A DNA stretch of 64,000 bases, from contig NZ_CP061703.1 of the NCBI RefSeq assembly GCF_014764305.1, forward strand, positions 1,129,501-1,193,500. The letters run 5' to 3'. How positions within the stretch are numbered: the stretch's first letter is position 1; every line of letters begins with the position of its first letter. Source of the stretch: Mesoflavibacter profundi. Lineage in GTDB: Bacteria; Bacteroidota; Bacteroidia; Flavobacteriales; Flavobacteriaceae. Shown here piece after piece: positions 54,080 through 63,026 of this stretch. Below the pieces are notes generated by a model. The model saw nothing but the letters and a program-made list of their open reading frames with translations, was not told where the DNA came from and ran no database searches. The position numbers and the translations under genes are program-made.

Positions 54080-55089
54080 TTTTTTGTTATAAGTAAGTTT
54101 ACGTATTCGTCTAATTTATTTACCACTTTAGATATTTGCTTGTTGCCTTCTAATTCGCCTTTTAAAAACAGTTCCATTTTATTTGCAATACTTTCTGGAT
54201 CTGTAGGGTTAAAAGTTTGAACTTTTTCAAATACATCATAAGCATAAGGTAAATCTGAAACTAATACTTTAAGTCCTAAATCATGTGCTTCTATTAAAGG
54301 CATTCCAAAAGCTTCTGCAGTAGATGGAAATACTAAAGCTTTAGATTTTAAATATACTTCTTCTATTTTAGAATTATCTATGTATCCAACATTAATAATT
54401 GTATTTGGATAATTTGAATTAATAGTATTAACATATTCCATTAATCCTTCTTGATGACTAGGTATTGTTACAAGTAGATTTGTTTTAATGCCTTTTTTTA
54501 ATAAAATTTCTAAAGCTTTAAATAATGTTTTATGATTTTTATGTGGTGCAGCACTACTTACATAACAAAAATCATATTCGGTTTTATAAATAGATTCGGT
54601 TTTGAATTTTTTATAAATTGGAATTGTTAATACGTTTTTACTTGAAGTTTTATTAAGTATTAGCTCTTCTATATGTTTAGATTGTACTAGGACATTATCT
54701 ACGTTTTTATTAAAAAGTTTAAACCAATTACTAAATATAAAATACTTAATCCCAGCTTTAGATAGTAGGTTTTTTTTCTTGAAAAATAATTCGTTATAAA
54801 ACACTAAAAACGAATCTTTGTTTTTTACAAAAGGTGGTAAATTACAAAGGTAAACAACATCTTTTCTAAATTTGAAATATCTAAAAAACGTACCTAATTT
54901 ACCTGTTTTAATTATATTTAAATTAGGGTAATTCTCTGATTTAATATCATTAATTACGTGGTCATATCCTAAGTAGATTTGGATATCTATATCATATTCT
55001 TTTAGTTCTGTTAATAATAGCTTTAACAAAACTAATCCGCCACCAGAATAAATATTACTAGCTTCTAAAATTATTTTAGATTTCAACAT
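54076..55089 (-). CDS. Glycosyltransferase family 4
   Basis: 337 residues, GT-B. ASNIYSGGGLVLLKLLLTEL at the start, YVSSAAPHKNHKTLFKAL opening the donor domain, and the E-x7-E-type motif in STAEAFGMPLIEAHDLGLKV, which holds the nucleotide sugar. It adds one sugar to the growing unit. Start of a leftward sub-operon: a promoter box is directly upstream and the next gene to the right is divergent. Donor unknown. Confidence 0.88.
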   Translation of the reverse strand: MLKSKIILEASNIYSGGGLVLLKLLLTELKEYDIDIQIYLGYDHVINDIKSENYPNLNIIKTGKLGTFFRYFKFRKDVVYLCNLPPFVKNKDSFLVFYNELFFKKKNLLSKAGIKYFIFSNWFKLFNKNVDNVLVQSKHIEELILNKTSSKNVLTIPIYKKFKTESIYKTEYDFCYVSSAAPHKNHKTLFKALEILLKKGIKTNLLVTIPSHQEGLMEYVNTINSNYPNTIINVGYIDNSKIEEVYLKSKALVFPSTAEAFGMPLIEAHDLGLKVLVSDLPYAYDVFEKVQTFNPTDPESIANKMELFLKGELEGNKQISKVVNKLDEYVNLLITKK

Positions 55090-55100
55090 TTAATTTTTGA

Positions 55101-55108
55101 CAAAATTA
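55101..55108 (-). promoter_or_regulatory. Bacteroidota -7 element for the GT4-capE sub-operon
   Basis: Minus strand TAATTTTG, a perfect TAnnTTTG match, 11 bases before the ATG at 55089. It suggests a separate transcript for the left part of the locus. Confidence 0.5.
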
Positions 55109-55173
55109 ATCAAATGTTTTAAATCTAATGTATTAATATTGTAAAAGGTATTTTCTAATAATTTAAACATTAA

Positions 55174-56052
55174 ATGACCAAAAAAATCATTTTAGTAACA
55201 GGAGGTAATGGGTTTTTAGGCTCTAAAATTGTTGAAGAGTTAATTAGTCAAGGTTATTTTGTAAAAATACTTACTAGAAAAGCTAAGCAGAATATAAGTC
55301 ATCAAAACATTGAATATATAATAGGTGATCTTAATGATTATTCTAGTCTAATCTTAGCTTTAGAAGGATGTTATGGTGTGATACATGCTGCAGGAGAAAA
55401 GCGAGATGTTAATAAGATGTATCAAGTTAATGTAGAAGGTACTAAGAATATAACTAAAGCAGCATTAACAAGTAATATTAAATATTTTTGTCTTTTAAGT
55501 AGCGTTGGTGTTATTGGATATAATTCTAAAAAAATATTAGATGAAACCTCAAAATGTTACCCGTTAAATGAATACGAAAAAACAAAATTAGAAGCCGAAG
55601 TTTTTTTTAAAAACAACTTTTACAAAACAGACTGTAATAGTGTTATTATTAGACCTACAAATGTGTTTGGTTATGATCACATCGATTTTAATCAATCATT
55701 TTCTAGTAAAATAAAAAGATGGATAAAGGGTAATGAAATTGCTAATTATATATACGTAAAAGATGTTGCTATTGCTTGTTCCTACTTTTTAAACACTAAA
55801 ACGTTTTATAACAATGAGGTTTTTATAATAAATCAAGAAAAAGAAGCTTTAAAATTTAAAGATATATATTCGATAGTTAATAAAACTAAAACCAAATTTT
55901 ATCCACCTATTCAAATACCTTGGTTTTTAAGATATATTAAACAAGGAAAAAACAATTTAGGGAATAAATATTATTCTATTAATAAAATTACTGATACTGG
56001 TTTTAAAAATAAGTATAACATTAATAAAGCTATTGAAGATTTATTATCATAA
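55174..56052 (+). CDS. NAD-dependent sugar epimerase/dehydratase (extended SDR), opposite strand to locus
   Basis: 292 residues. ILVTGGNGFLGSKIVEELIS binds NAD(P); the active site is Tyr-x3-Lys in LNEYEKTKLEAE; RPTNVFGYDHIDFNQ is in the substrate region. It is shorter than UDP-glucose 4-epimerases and could be a 4-epimerase, reductase or dihydroflavonol-reductase-like enzyme of a nucleotide sugar. It is the only plus-strand gene in 25 kb of leftward polysaccharide genes, so it is separately transcribed, and it overlaps the convergent deacetylase gene by 6 bases. Confidence 0.85.
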   Translation: MTKKIILVTGGNGFLGSKIVEELISQGYFVKILTRKAKQNISHQNIEYIIGDLNDYSSLILALEGCYGVIHAAGEKRDVNKMYQVNVEGTKNITKAALTSNIKYFCLLSSVGVIGYNSKKILDETSKCYPLNEYEKTKLEAEVFFKNNFYKTDCNSVIIRPTNVFGYDHIDFNQSFSSKIKRWIKGNEIANYIYVKDVAIACSYFLNTKTFYNNEVFIINQEKEALKFKDIYSIVNKTKTKFYPPIQIPWFLRYIKQGKNNLGNKYYSINKITDTGFKNKYNINKAIEDLLS

Positions 56053-56913
56053 GTTATTAATCCAATAGGTGTTATTTTGTGTTGCTTGTTTTTGAGCTTT
56101 ACTTAAAAAATACTTCACAAAATTTAGTGGTTCTTTAAAAACAACAACATCTCTTCTTAATGCTATATTAGTACTTTTTAAACCATTAGATTGGCTTATA
56201 TGGCAACCTCTTACTGCTGTCGCGCAACTTTTATAACCAAATTTGTAGACTTGATTTAAATATGATTCTTTAAAAAATTTAAATTGGCCTCTTGGATAAG
56301 CATAATGCTTTATAGTTAACCCTTTTTCTTCTAACATTTTAGTACTTAAAGTTAGATCCTCTTCAAACTCGGTTGGGTTTAAGTGTACTTGTTCTTTATG
56401 ATCGTAAGAGTGATTTCCAATTTCATGACCATCCTTAACTAAAGTATTAATATCTTCCCAAGTCATAATTTCAGTTAATGGTACTCCTAAACGCTCTGTA
56501 CAAACTTTATTATGAAAACTTATATCTCTATTCTCTATAGTTTGAGGATTTATAAAAAAACAACAGCTTATGTTATATTTTTTAAAAATCTTTGAAGCAA
56601 CTAAGTTGCTTTTTAATCCATCATCACTGCTAAAACAAATATAATAATCATCTATTTTATTGTTTAAGATCTTTTCTACAGCATCACTATAACTTATAAC
56701 CTTAAAATTATTTGATATGTATTTAATTATTTTTTCGGCATTTTTTACTTCATCATCATAGATATAATGAAAGTACAAAAATTGTATTCCTTTAAAATCT
56801 TTTTTTACGCTACTATTTAACGATAGTAACTTTAATACAAAATCTCTAATATTTGTTTTAAGGTAATTTCCTCGCCATTTTAATACATTTTTATAAGTTG
56901 TAGTATATGTCAT
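56047..56913 (-). CDS. Polysaccharide deacetylase family protein (NodB-like)
   Basis: 288 residues, no signal peptide. Motif 1 is CFSSDDGLKSN (two Asp, the usual TFDDG altered to SSDDG); motif 2 is GHEIGNHSYDHK with the metal-binding HxxxH (His-Ser-Tyr-Asp-His); motif 3 is AYPRGQF. It probably removes N-acetyl groups from a GlcNAc-type sugar of this glycan or of a lipid-linked intermediate; lack of an export signal favours action in the cytoplasm. Two bases separate it from the sulfotransferase gene upstream. Confidence 0.85.
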   Translation of the reverse strand: MTYTTTYKNVLKWRGNYLKTNIRDFVLKLLSLNSSVKKDFKGIQFLYFHYIYDDEVKNAEKIIKYISNNFKVISYSDAVEKILNNKIDDYYICFSSDDGLKSNLVASKIFKKYNISCCFFINPQTIENRDISFHNKVCTERLGVPLTEIMTWEDINTLVKDGHEIGNHSYDHKEQVHLNPTEFEEDLTLSTKMLEEKGLTIKHYAYPRGQFKFFKESYLNQVYKFGYKSCATAVRGCHISQSNGLKSTNIALRRDVVVFKEPLNFVKYFLSKAQKQATQNNTYWINNL

Positions 56914-56914
56914 T

Positions 56915-57832
56915 TTACCAAGGAGTTTTAGGTATTAAAGTTTTTATTTTTAGAATTTCTTGTTGGTAATCCTCATGTAATTTTTTAATTATATCTTGAT
57001 CTACATGGTCTGTACTTATTTTGGTCGTATTTATTTTTTTATATAATGGGCTTAATATGTTTTTTAAGTACTGACCTATCTTTACACCTAATTTTCCTTT
57101 ATTTAAAAACTTTATATAAAAGGATCTAAAACCATTATAAGTTTTATTTAGAAGCTTACTTTTGGTTTTAACTGTTTTATTAAAGTGCGAAAAGTTATAG
57201 TTATTATAAAATTGTTTTTCAATATTAAGATTATCACTTAACTCTAGCATGAAATCTTGCGGATTAGAGGTTAAATCTTCATAGAAACAAATAATAATGT
57301 CTTCTCTTTTAAAGGCATCAAAAATTGTCTTTAAATAGTTTGAATAAAATCCTGTTTTATAAGCCATTAAACTAGGATTACTATCACCTAAATATTCTTT
57401 AGATTTTTTATAATAATCCTTAAAAGTAATATTTTGATCTATGGAGCCTTGTTGTTTTCCAAAGTTGTACCAAGATTTAAACCTTGATACTGGATGTCTT
57501 AGTATAAGTACAATTTTGGTATCATAAAGATTGGAAAAACTTTGTAATCTATATATTGTTTCTGGATAATACATATAATCAGGAGTTGCTTCTAGATTAT
57601 ATTTTTCTTGATTGTTAGAATTAAAATAGTTTTTATAATCTTTAAAATCTTTTGTATAACTATATGTAGAATGTAAACCTAAACTATCTTGTGTGTCTTG
57701 ATTTAAAAAATAGTTTGTTTGCTTTATATGTGAACCACAAATTTTAGGGTGATCGGCTAAGTAATTAAATACAGATGTAGTTGCTGCTTTACTTGTACCT
57801 GCTAAAATAATATATTTGGTTGTTATGGACAT
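56915..57832 (-). CDS. Sulfotransferase (copy B, heparan sulfotransferase-like)
   Basis: 305 residues. PAPS 5'-phosphosulfate loop IILAGTSKAATTSVFNYL; HPKICGSHIKQTNYF follows, as in bacterial and eukaryotic glycan O-/N-sulfotransferases; the 3'-phosphate site is ILRHPVSRFKSWYNFG. Such enzymes sulfate a sugar in a polysaccharide. It lies 5 bases from copy C, and both are in the same operon as the polymerase, flippase and cysN. The loop has Ala-Ala-Thr-Thr where Gly-Thr-Thr is commoner, which may still be functional. Confidence 0.88.
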   Translation of the reverse strand: MSITTKYIILAGTSKAATTSVFNYLADHPKICGSHIKQTNYFLNQDTQDSLGLHSTYSYTKDFKDYKNYFNSNNQEKYNLEATPDYMYYPETIYRLQSFSNLYDTKIVLILRHPVSRFKSWYNFGKQQGSIDQNITFKDYYKKSKEYLGDSNPSLMAYKTGFYSNYLKTIFDAFKREDIIICFYEDLTSNPQDFMLELSDNLNIEKQFYNNYNFSHFNKTVKTKSKLLNKTYNGFRSFYIKFLNKGKLGVKIGQYLKNILSPLYKKINTTKISTDHVDQDIIKKLHEDYQQEILKIKTLIPKTPW

Positions 57833-57837
57833 TTTTA

Positions 57838-58629
57838 TTAAAGTTTATCTATCCAACTTCTATCTTTTTCGTAACCCAAATCTATTAGGTTTTGTCCAGC
57901 ATACTTATCAAACATAATAGCTGCTTCTTTAGTAAAATGGTTTTTCCAATCTCCAGATACGCCTTTTCTTAGAAAACTATTTTTATCTTCTTCACCTGGT
58001 TTTCGTTTTGTTTGATTTTTAAAATTATAAGCGTTTACTGTATCTTCTAATTTATTGTTGTCTATAGAGGTTTCTCCTAAAAAAATTAACGCTTTTTCTA
58101 ACTCTAATGCTGTATTTGTTAACATGTCTTCGTATCTAACAATACATATTTTGTCTTTATGTCTATAATAATCCTCGTTTAATTGAGACCAACTAAATTT
58201 ATTAAAACCTTTTAAGTAATCTGTGTATAGATATTCTATAAACAAAGGTAAATTTTGCTTAATATTATCATAATCCTCAAAAGGCAACTTATCTCTATTT
58301 TTCTTTGTTACATTTGGATTAATTCTAGAGTTTCCTATTACATAATGAAAATAATAAGATACCATAATATCTCTTCCGTCTCTTACTACATATACAATCT
58401 TGTTGAAAGAATCACTGTATTTATAATGTCCATGTATAACGGCGTGTTTAAATTTAGGAACTACATTTCTAGGGTAATATGTATCTAGATATTTAGAAAT
58501 AAGTTGAGTCATCCATGTACCACCAGATTTTGGGTACTCTACTATTTGAAATAGATTTAATTTTTTTGAAAAATAGTGCCAGTATACATATCTAACTAAA
58601 GAGTTGTACTTTCTTTCTACAAAGTTCAT
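57838..58629 (-). CDS. Sulfotransferase (copy C, Sulfotransfer_1-like)
   Basis: 263 residues. The 5'-phosphosulfate loop is YPKSGGTWMTQLIS, very close to the cytosolic sulfotransferase consensus YPKSGTTW; the 3'-phosphate site is IVYVVRDGRDIMVSYY; the C-terminal FLRKGVSGDWKNHFT is the RKGxxGDWKNxFT block of that family, which closes over PAPS. This is the most canonical of the three sulfotransferases. It differs from copies A and B enough to suggest another acceptor. Confidence 0.93.
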   Translation of the reverse strand: MNFVERKYNSLVRYVYWHYFSKKLNLFQIVEYPKSGGTWMTQLISKYLDTYYPRNVVPKFKHAVIHGHYKYSDSFNKIVYVVRDGRDIMVSYYFHYVIGNSRINPNVTKKNRDKLPFEDYDNIKQNLPLFIEYLYTDYLKGFNKFSWSQLNEDYYRHKDKICIVRYEDMLTNTALELEKALIFLGETSIDNNKLEDTVNAYNFKNQTKRKPGEEDKNSFLRKGVSGDWKNHFTKEAAIMFDKYAGQNLIDLGYEKDRSWIDKL

Positions 58630-58633
58630 ATCC

Positions 58634-59893
58634 TTAAAATGGGTTTATTTTTAATTTTTTTAATTGCACTTTTAATGCTAAACTATTTAGCAAAACTAAA
58701 TATATAATTGTATTTACACCTACTACGGTAATAGAAAAATAGTTTGTAAAAATATATGTAGATATTGTTAGATATAGAGCTGTTATAAGGGTTATTTTAT
58801 TAAAGTCTTTTTCATGACCGGTAGCTTGCAATACAATTCCTACTGGTCCAGCATAATTATTAACTAACTGAGCAAATATTAAACTTAAAAACAACCACCA
58901 GTAATTATGTAGTTCTGGTTTATAAAATTCAGCAAACAGGTAGAAAAATAAAATTAAACCTAAGAAAATAGCAGTACTTGAGATAAATAATACTTTTGTG
59001 TTTGTTTTAAGATACTTTGTAAGATCTGTAATTTGATTATTGTTATAATACTTTGCTGCTACTGTTAAAACTCTACCATTTGTAGCTATTAAGGGTAAGG
59101 TTACAACCAATGACATTTTTAATATTGTGTCATAAATTCCTAAAACTTCTGTAGTATATTGGGACTCTATAATCACATACATAATTGTAACTGAAAAAAT
59201 ATTTATAGAGTTTGTAAAAACAAAATGGATTGATTTTTTATATATAGTAATTATTGTTTTAAATGTTTGTATTAAAATATTTATTACTTCTTTTCTATTA
59301 ATTGTCTTAAAAAATCTTTTTACAACATAAATACTTACTAGAAAAGAAAAAACAATATTAATACCTACAATTACAGTTAAAAAATCTAAGTTTTTATTCA
59401 AAAAGTTACAAATAAGAAGGGATAATAAAACTGTAACTTGAAACACTACAAACTCAAAAAAACCATAAATTACCATGTTATTTTGACCTCTAAAATAATG
59501 ACCAATAAAACGCCAAAAAGCCAGAACTATAACACCGCCTAATAATACTGAGTTTAATTCTAGAAACTGATTAACCACTAAAAACCCAAAAGCAAATAGT
59601 ACCGTATTAATAAAAAAGGCAACAAACAACTTAAAATCCTGATTGTTATCTAGAGTTAAATTTGAAGCAACTTGCTTAACAATTAAGTAATCTAATCCAA
59701 ATACAACAAAAACTTTTATACCTCTAGATAGCGCAACAAATTTTGCAAACTCACCATTACCTTCAAAATAATAAACTTCAAGAATAAAAATTAAAACAAC
59801 ATAATTTAAGGCTATTCCTATAAGCTTTAATAAAAATAAGCTACCAGAGTTTTTTAAAGCAAAATTTAAAAGCTGTTTATAATTACTACTCAT
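58634..59893 (-). CDS. Wzx-like oligosaccharide flippase
   Basis: 419 residues with about 12 hydrophobic helices. The start LLNFALKNSGSLFLLKLIGI and EVYYFEGNGEFAKFVALSRG are typical of Wzx proteins. It should flip the undecaprenyl-linked repeat unit to the periplasm for the Wzy polymerases. It is the only flippase inside the locus. The 3' end lies 4 bases before the sulfotransferase copy C, and the 5' end overlaps the Wzy copy 2 gene by 8 bases. Confidence 0.87.
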   Translation of the reverse strand: MSSNYKQLLNFALKNSGSLFLLKLIGIALNYVVLIFILEVYYFEGNGEFAKFVALSRGIKVFVVFGLDYLIVKQVASNLTLDNNQDFKLFVAFFINTVLFAFGFLVVNQFLELNSVLLGGVIVLAFWRFIGHYFRGQNNMVIYGFFEFVVFQVTVLLSLLICNFLNKNLDFLTVIVGINIVFSFLVSIYVVKRFFKTINRKEVINILIQTFKTIITIYKKSIHFVFTNSINIFSVTIMYVIIESQYTTEVLGIYDTILKMSLVVTLPLIATNGRVLTVAAKYYNNNQITDLTKYLKTNTKVLFISSTAIFLGLILFFYLFAEFYKPELHNYWWLFLSLIFAQLVNNYAGPVGIVLQATGHEKDFNKITLITALYLTISTYIFTNYFSITVVGVNTIIYLVLLNSLALKVQLKKLKINPF

Positions 59894-61295
59894 TTTTTAA
59901 TTGATTATTACTATTATTATAAACTAGCTTTGTATTAAATTTAAATATGATTGAAATTATTATAAATACAATGACAAACTTGGAAAAAAACTGATTTATT
60001 TGTCTTGGAAAAAAGAAAAAAGACGCTAAGAAAAAAGAGAGAATCATAATTTGCTTATAGGAGTCTATTCTTTTTATTTTACTAAAATATAAGTCTATTT
60101 TATTTGACAAAAACCCAATAAATATAGAGATTAATATTACTCCTATTTTCCCAAAATCTGAATATAATTCCGCTAAGTAACTACCAGGAGCACTAAATTT
60201 ATCGCTAAATCCTTTTTGACCGCCTAAATACTCTCTGATAAACCAATAAGAAAATTGTGGTGGTTTATCATTCCATATTTTCCTTGGTACCCAAAAAAAG
60301 ATTACTGCTAAGGAAGATTTTCCGTATCGATAACTATTTTCTTCTCTGTCGTAATAATCTACAACATAACTCATGTATTTTACTGTCTTATCTGTACTTA
60401 ATTGACTAGTGTCTCTAATATATCTCTCTATCTTGTTACCTGTAATATAATTTAATAAACCATGTCTTCTAATATCAACTATTTTATTAGATATAAAGTA
60501 ACCACTAATGATTAAAATAAAATAGACTATTTTAAATTTAAACTTAGTTTTATTTATTAATGCATAGGTACCTGCCAGACCTAAGAACGAAAATAAAATA
60601 TGGTGTCTTGTACCAATGATTATGTACATTATCCAAATTATCGAAGAAGGAATTATGGCAAAAATAAAAGATAGAAATGGACTAAATTTTTTATTGAAAG
60701 CTATAAAAAATAAAGAAGGTAAAATATATCCTGAAAAACCAGAAATGTAATAAATAAAACTATTAATTAAAGATCTATTAGCGCCTTCTAAGCCACCAAA
60801 TTCTTTCTCTTTAATTAAATCAAATCGACTATACAGAAGAGAATTAATAGTGTTAGGAAACTCAGAATATAAGAAAAACAAGTATAATACTATTACAATT
60901 ATTAATGTAATAGGTTTTAAATAGTCTTTTATATCTATAATTACTTTTTCTTTTACATAATTTAAAGATGATTTTTTTTCAAAAAACCTATAAGTACAGA
61001 TTATTATAAATTGACTTATTAAAAAGATTAAAGCTGTTTTATTATAATTATAAGTGCCTGTATCTTCAATTATAACATCCTTAGAAATAATACCGTCTAA
61101 ACAAATTATAATTATAAATCCAATATTCCAGAATGTATAAGTAGATATAAAATGATCTTTTTTTATTTGGTCTATTATTTCTAAAACAGAAATTAAAATA
61201 ATACCATGATAAAACGTACCAAATATTAGGTTACTTATTATGCAAAATAATAAGTAAAAAACAATTTTAACAGATAGTGTAACATTAATTTTCAT
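59886..61295 (-). CDS. Wzy-like repeat-unit polymerase (copy 2)
   Basis: 469 residues with about 12 hydrophobic helices. Contains FFWVPRKIWNDKPPQFSYW in a predicted loop and SYLAELYSDFGKIGVILISI in the next helix, the same blocks as Wzy copy 1 at 45210-46532. A charged loop near residue 260-310 (DIRRHGLLNYITGNKIERYI) would be periplasmic. It overlaps both neighbours, the flippase and the WaaL-like gene. Two polymerases in one locus suggest two linkages or two polymers. Confidence 0.8.
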   Translation of the reverse strand: MKINVTLSVKIVFYLLFCIISNLIFGTFYHGIILISVLEIIDQIKKDHFISTYTFWNIGFIIIICLDGIISKDVIIEDTGTYNYNKTALIFLISQFIIICTYRFFEKKSSLNYVKEKVIIDIKDYLKPITLIIVIVLYLFFLYSEFPNTINSLLYSRFDLIKEKEFGGLEGANRSLINSFIYYISGFSGYILPSLFFIAFNKKFSPFLSFIFAIIPSSIIWIMYIIIGTRHHILFSFLGLAGTYALINKTKFKFKIVYFILIISGYFISNKIVDIRRHGLLNYITGNKIERYIRDTSQLSTDKTVKYMSYVVDYYDREENSYRYGKSSLAVIFFWVPRKIWNDKPPQFSYWFIREYLGGQKGFSDKFSAPGSYLAELYSDFGKIGVILISIFIGFLSNKIDLYFSKIKRIDSYKQIMILSFFLASFFFFPRQINQFFSKFVIVFIIISIIFKFNTKLVYNNSNNQLKNE

Positions 61296-62493
61296 AAGTT
61301 ATTCTAGAAATAAATATTCCATAAAAGAAACAAAAAAAAGACAATCCTGCATAAGTAGTAAAAGCGCTTTCTGTTGTATATAACAGTAGTGTTATAATAC
61401 TAAAAGTTATTGCAATCTTATGATTCGTATTATTTTTACTAACTAAAGCATAAATTGAAATTAAAAAAATAATAAACCCTATAATACCAATTTCTATAAT
61501 AAATTGTAACATCATGTTATGGGCATCAATTTTTTTTAGTTGAGAAATATATCCAAAATCTCCTGTTAATGGATAATTAGATTCTAAAGACCTTTGTCCT
61601 TTTTTAACACCTATCCCCAATAGATAATCTGTAGAAACAGTTTTAAAGGCATTTGGCCAAATTATTAATCTATTGTCTAATTGTTCTAACTTTTTAGAAA
61701 TTAAATTATTGTTTGATAAGCTACTAACTAATACAGGAATACTTATAAAACACAATATTGTTCCAATTAAAATTGTTTTTTCAAAATTCTTTAAAAAAAT
61801 AATTAAGAAGATAATTATTAATGTAATAAAACCTATGACACTAAATATTTGTAAAACACCTAAAGTAAAAAGTACTACAAACAATTTATAATATTTAAAA
61901 TATTGTTTATAATAAAACACTACATAAATAGCAAAACAAAAGTAAATAGACATAAATGTAGCATTCATGCTTTTAATAAAGTTATTTGCTAAAAAATGAT
62001 TTTTTAGAAGTATAGAAACATTATCAAACTCTTGATTTAGTTCATTAGTAATAAAGGGATTAAAAGAAAATGGAGCAAAGTGTATTGAGTTATAAAAAGC
62101 TATTAAATTGTAGATAATAAAAGTTGTAAGGCAACCATAAACAAAAACTTTTAATACTTTAATAAACGTGTCATAATCTAGCTTATAAACAGAAAAAATT
62201 ATAGGTATTGCAATTAAACTTGCTTTTTGCTCAAACATTACCATACCAAACTGATAACTATCCTTAAAGTATGCTATTGCATATAAAAAATATAACGCTA
62301 TAAATGGTATAAATTTTTTAAAATTATTAAAACTAAAGCTTTTTATATTAATCAAAGATAAGGCAACCAAAAGTATAAGATTTATTGTTGACCATTTTTG
62401 ATTTAATGATAATAAAAAAGCAAAACTCAATAACAAAAAATTTTTGTTATTGAGTTCTTTAAATAGTGTTTTTAATTTTAAAATATTATTCAA
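61285..62493 (-). CDS. O-antigen ligase / Wzy_C family membrane protein (WaaL-like)
   Basis: 402 residues with about 10-11 hydrophobic helices. A large loop (about 285-325) contains WPNAFKTVSTDYLLGIGVKK and then DAHNMMLQFIIEIGIIGFII, the region with the conserved His of WaaL and Wzy_C proteins. Such proteins either ligate O-antigen to lipid A core or polymerise repeat units. Given the two Wzy-type genes nearby, ligase is the more likely role, but the family does not separate the two cleanly. It overlaps neighbours by 11 and 8 bases. Confidence 0.8.
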   Translation of the reverse strand: MNNILKLKTLFKELNNKNFLLLSFAFLLSLNQKWSTINLILLVALSLINIKSFSFNNFKKFIPFIALYFLYAIAYFKDSYQFGMVMFEQKASLIAIPIIFSVYKLDYDTFIKVLKVFVYGCLTTFIIYNLIAFYNSIHFAPFSFNPFITNELNQEFDNVSILLKNHFLANNFIKSMNATFMSIYFCFAIYVVFYYKQYFKYYKLFVVLFTLGVLQIFSVIGFITLIIIFLIIFLKNFEKTILIGTILCFISIPVLVSSLSNNNLISKKLEQLDNRLIIWPNAFKTVSTDYLLGIGVKKGQRSLESNYPLTGDFGYISQLKKIDAHNMMLQFIIEIGIIGFIIFLISIYALVSKNNTNHKIAITFSIITLLLYTTESAFTTYAGLSFFCFFYGIFISRITYEN

Positions 62494-63016
62494 AATTAAA
62501 TAGTCTTTTTATAAAGCCTTGTCTTAATGTTAAAATAGGAATATGTTTATTATCTATTTTGGTTGTAGTAAGTGTTTTAGTTTCTTTATTAAAAGATACA
62601 AACTTATTCATTGCAAAATATTTATCTAACTCTTCTCCTTTAATTATAACCTGTCTTTTATCAAATTTTAATGCTATTTGATCTACTATTAAATTTTTAG
62701 GTACTTTACCTAACTTTAATTGTACTAAAGTCACAATATAGTCATCAAACATTTGATAACTATACTCTTGCATAGGATTTTGAGAGCTTATTTTATCTGT
62801 AATTACATATTCTCCTTCTCTGTTATTTTTTAGTTCTATTCTATTAAAAATAACTTCTATTTTATCTGTCTTATCTGTTTTACAAGTTATAAATAGTTCT
62901 AATTGTTTTGGAGCTTCTTCAACAACTATTGGTTGCTCGTTTTGAATTGGTTTCTCTTCATTTTTACAACTAAAAACTAGTGTAATTACAGTAATTAACA
63001 ATAATATTTTTTTCAT
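62486..63016 (-). CDS. Lipoprotein of unknown function between cysN and the WaaL-like gene
   Basis: 176 residues from the ATG at 63016; an upstream in-frame ATG at 63034 would overlap cysN, and the chosen start gives an ordinary lipoprotein signal (MKKILLLITVITLVFSC, Cys17). The mature part begins with a Glu/Pro-rich linker (KNEEKPIQNEQPIVVEEAPK) and then a beta-rich region with ELFITCKTDKTDKIEVIFNR and a basic C-terminus. I recognise no family. It is 10 bases after cysN and overlaps the WaaL-like gene, so it is made with the glycan machinery. Confidence 0.72.
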   Translation of the reverse strand: MKKILLLITVITLVFSCKNEEKPIQNEQPIVVEEAPKQLELFITCKTDKTDKIEVIFNRIELKNNREGEYVITDKISSQNPMQEYSYQMFDDYIVTLVQLKLGKVPKNLIVDQIALKFDKRQVIIKGEELDKYFAMNKFVSFNKETKTLTTTKIDNKHIPILTLRQGFIKRLFNFE

Positions 63017-63026
63017 CTTAAATGTT

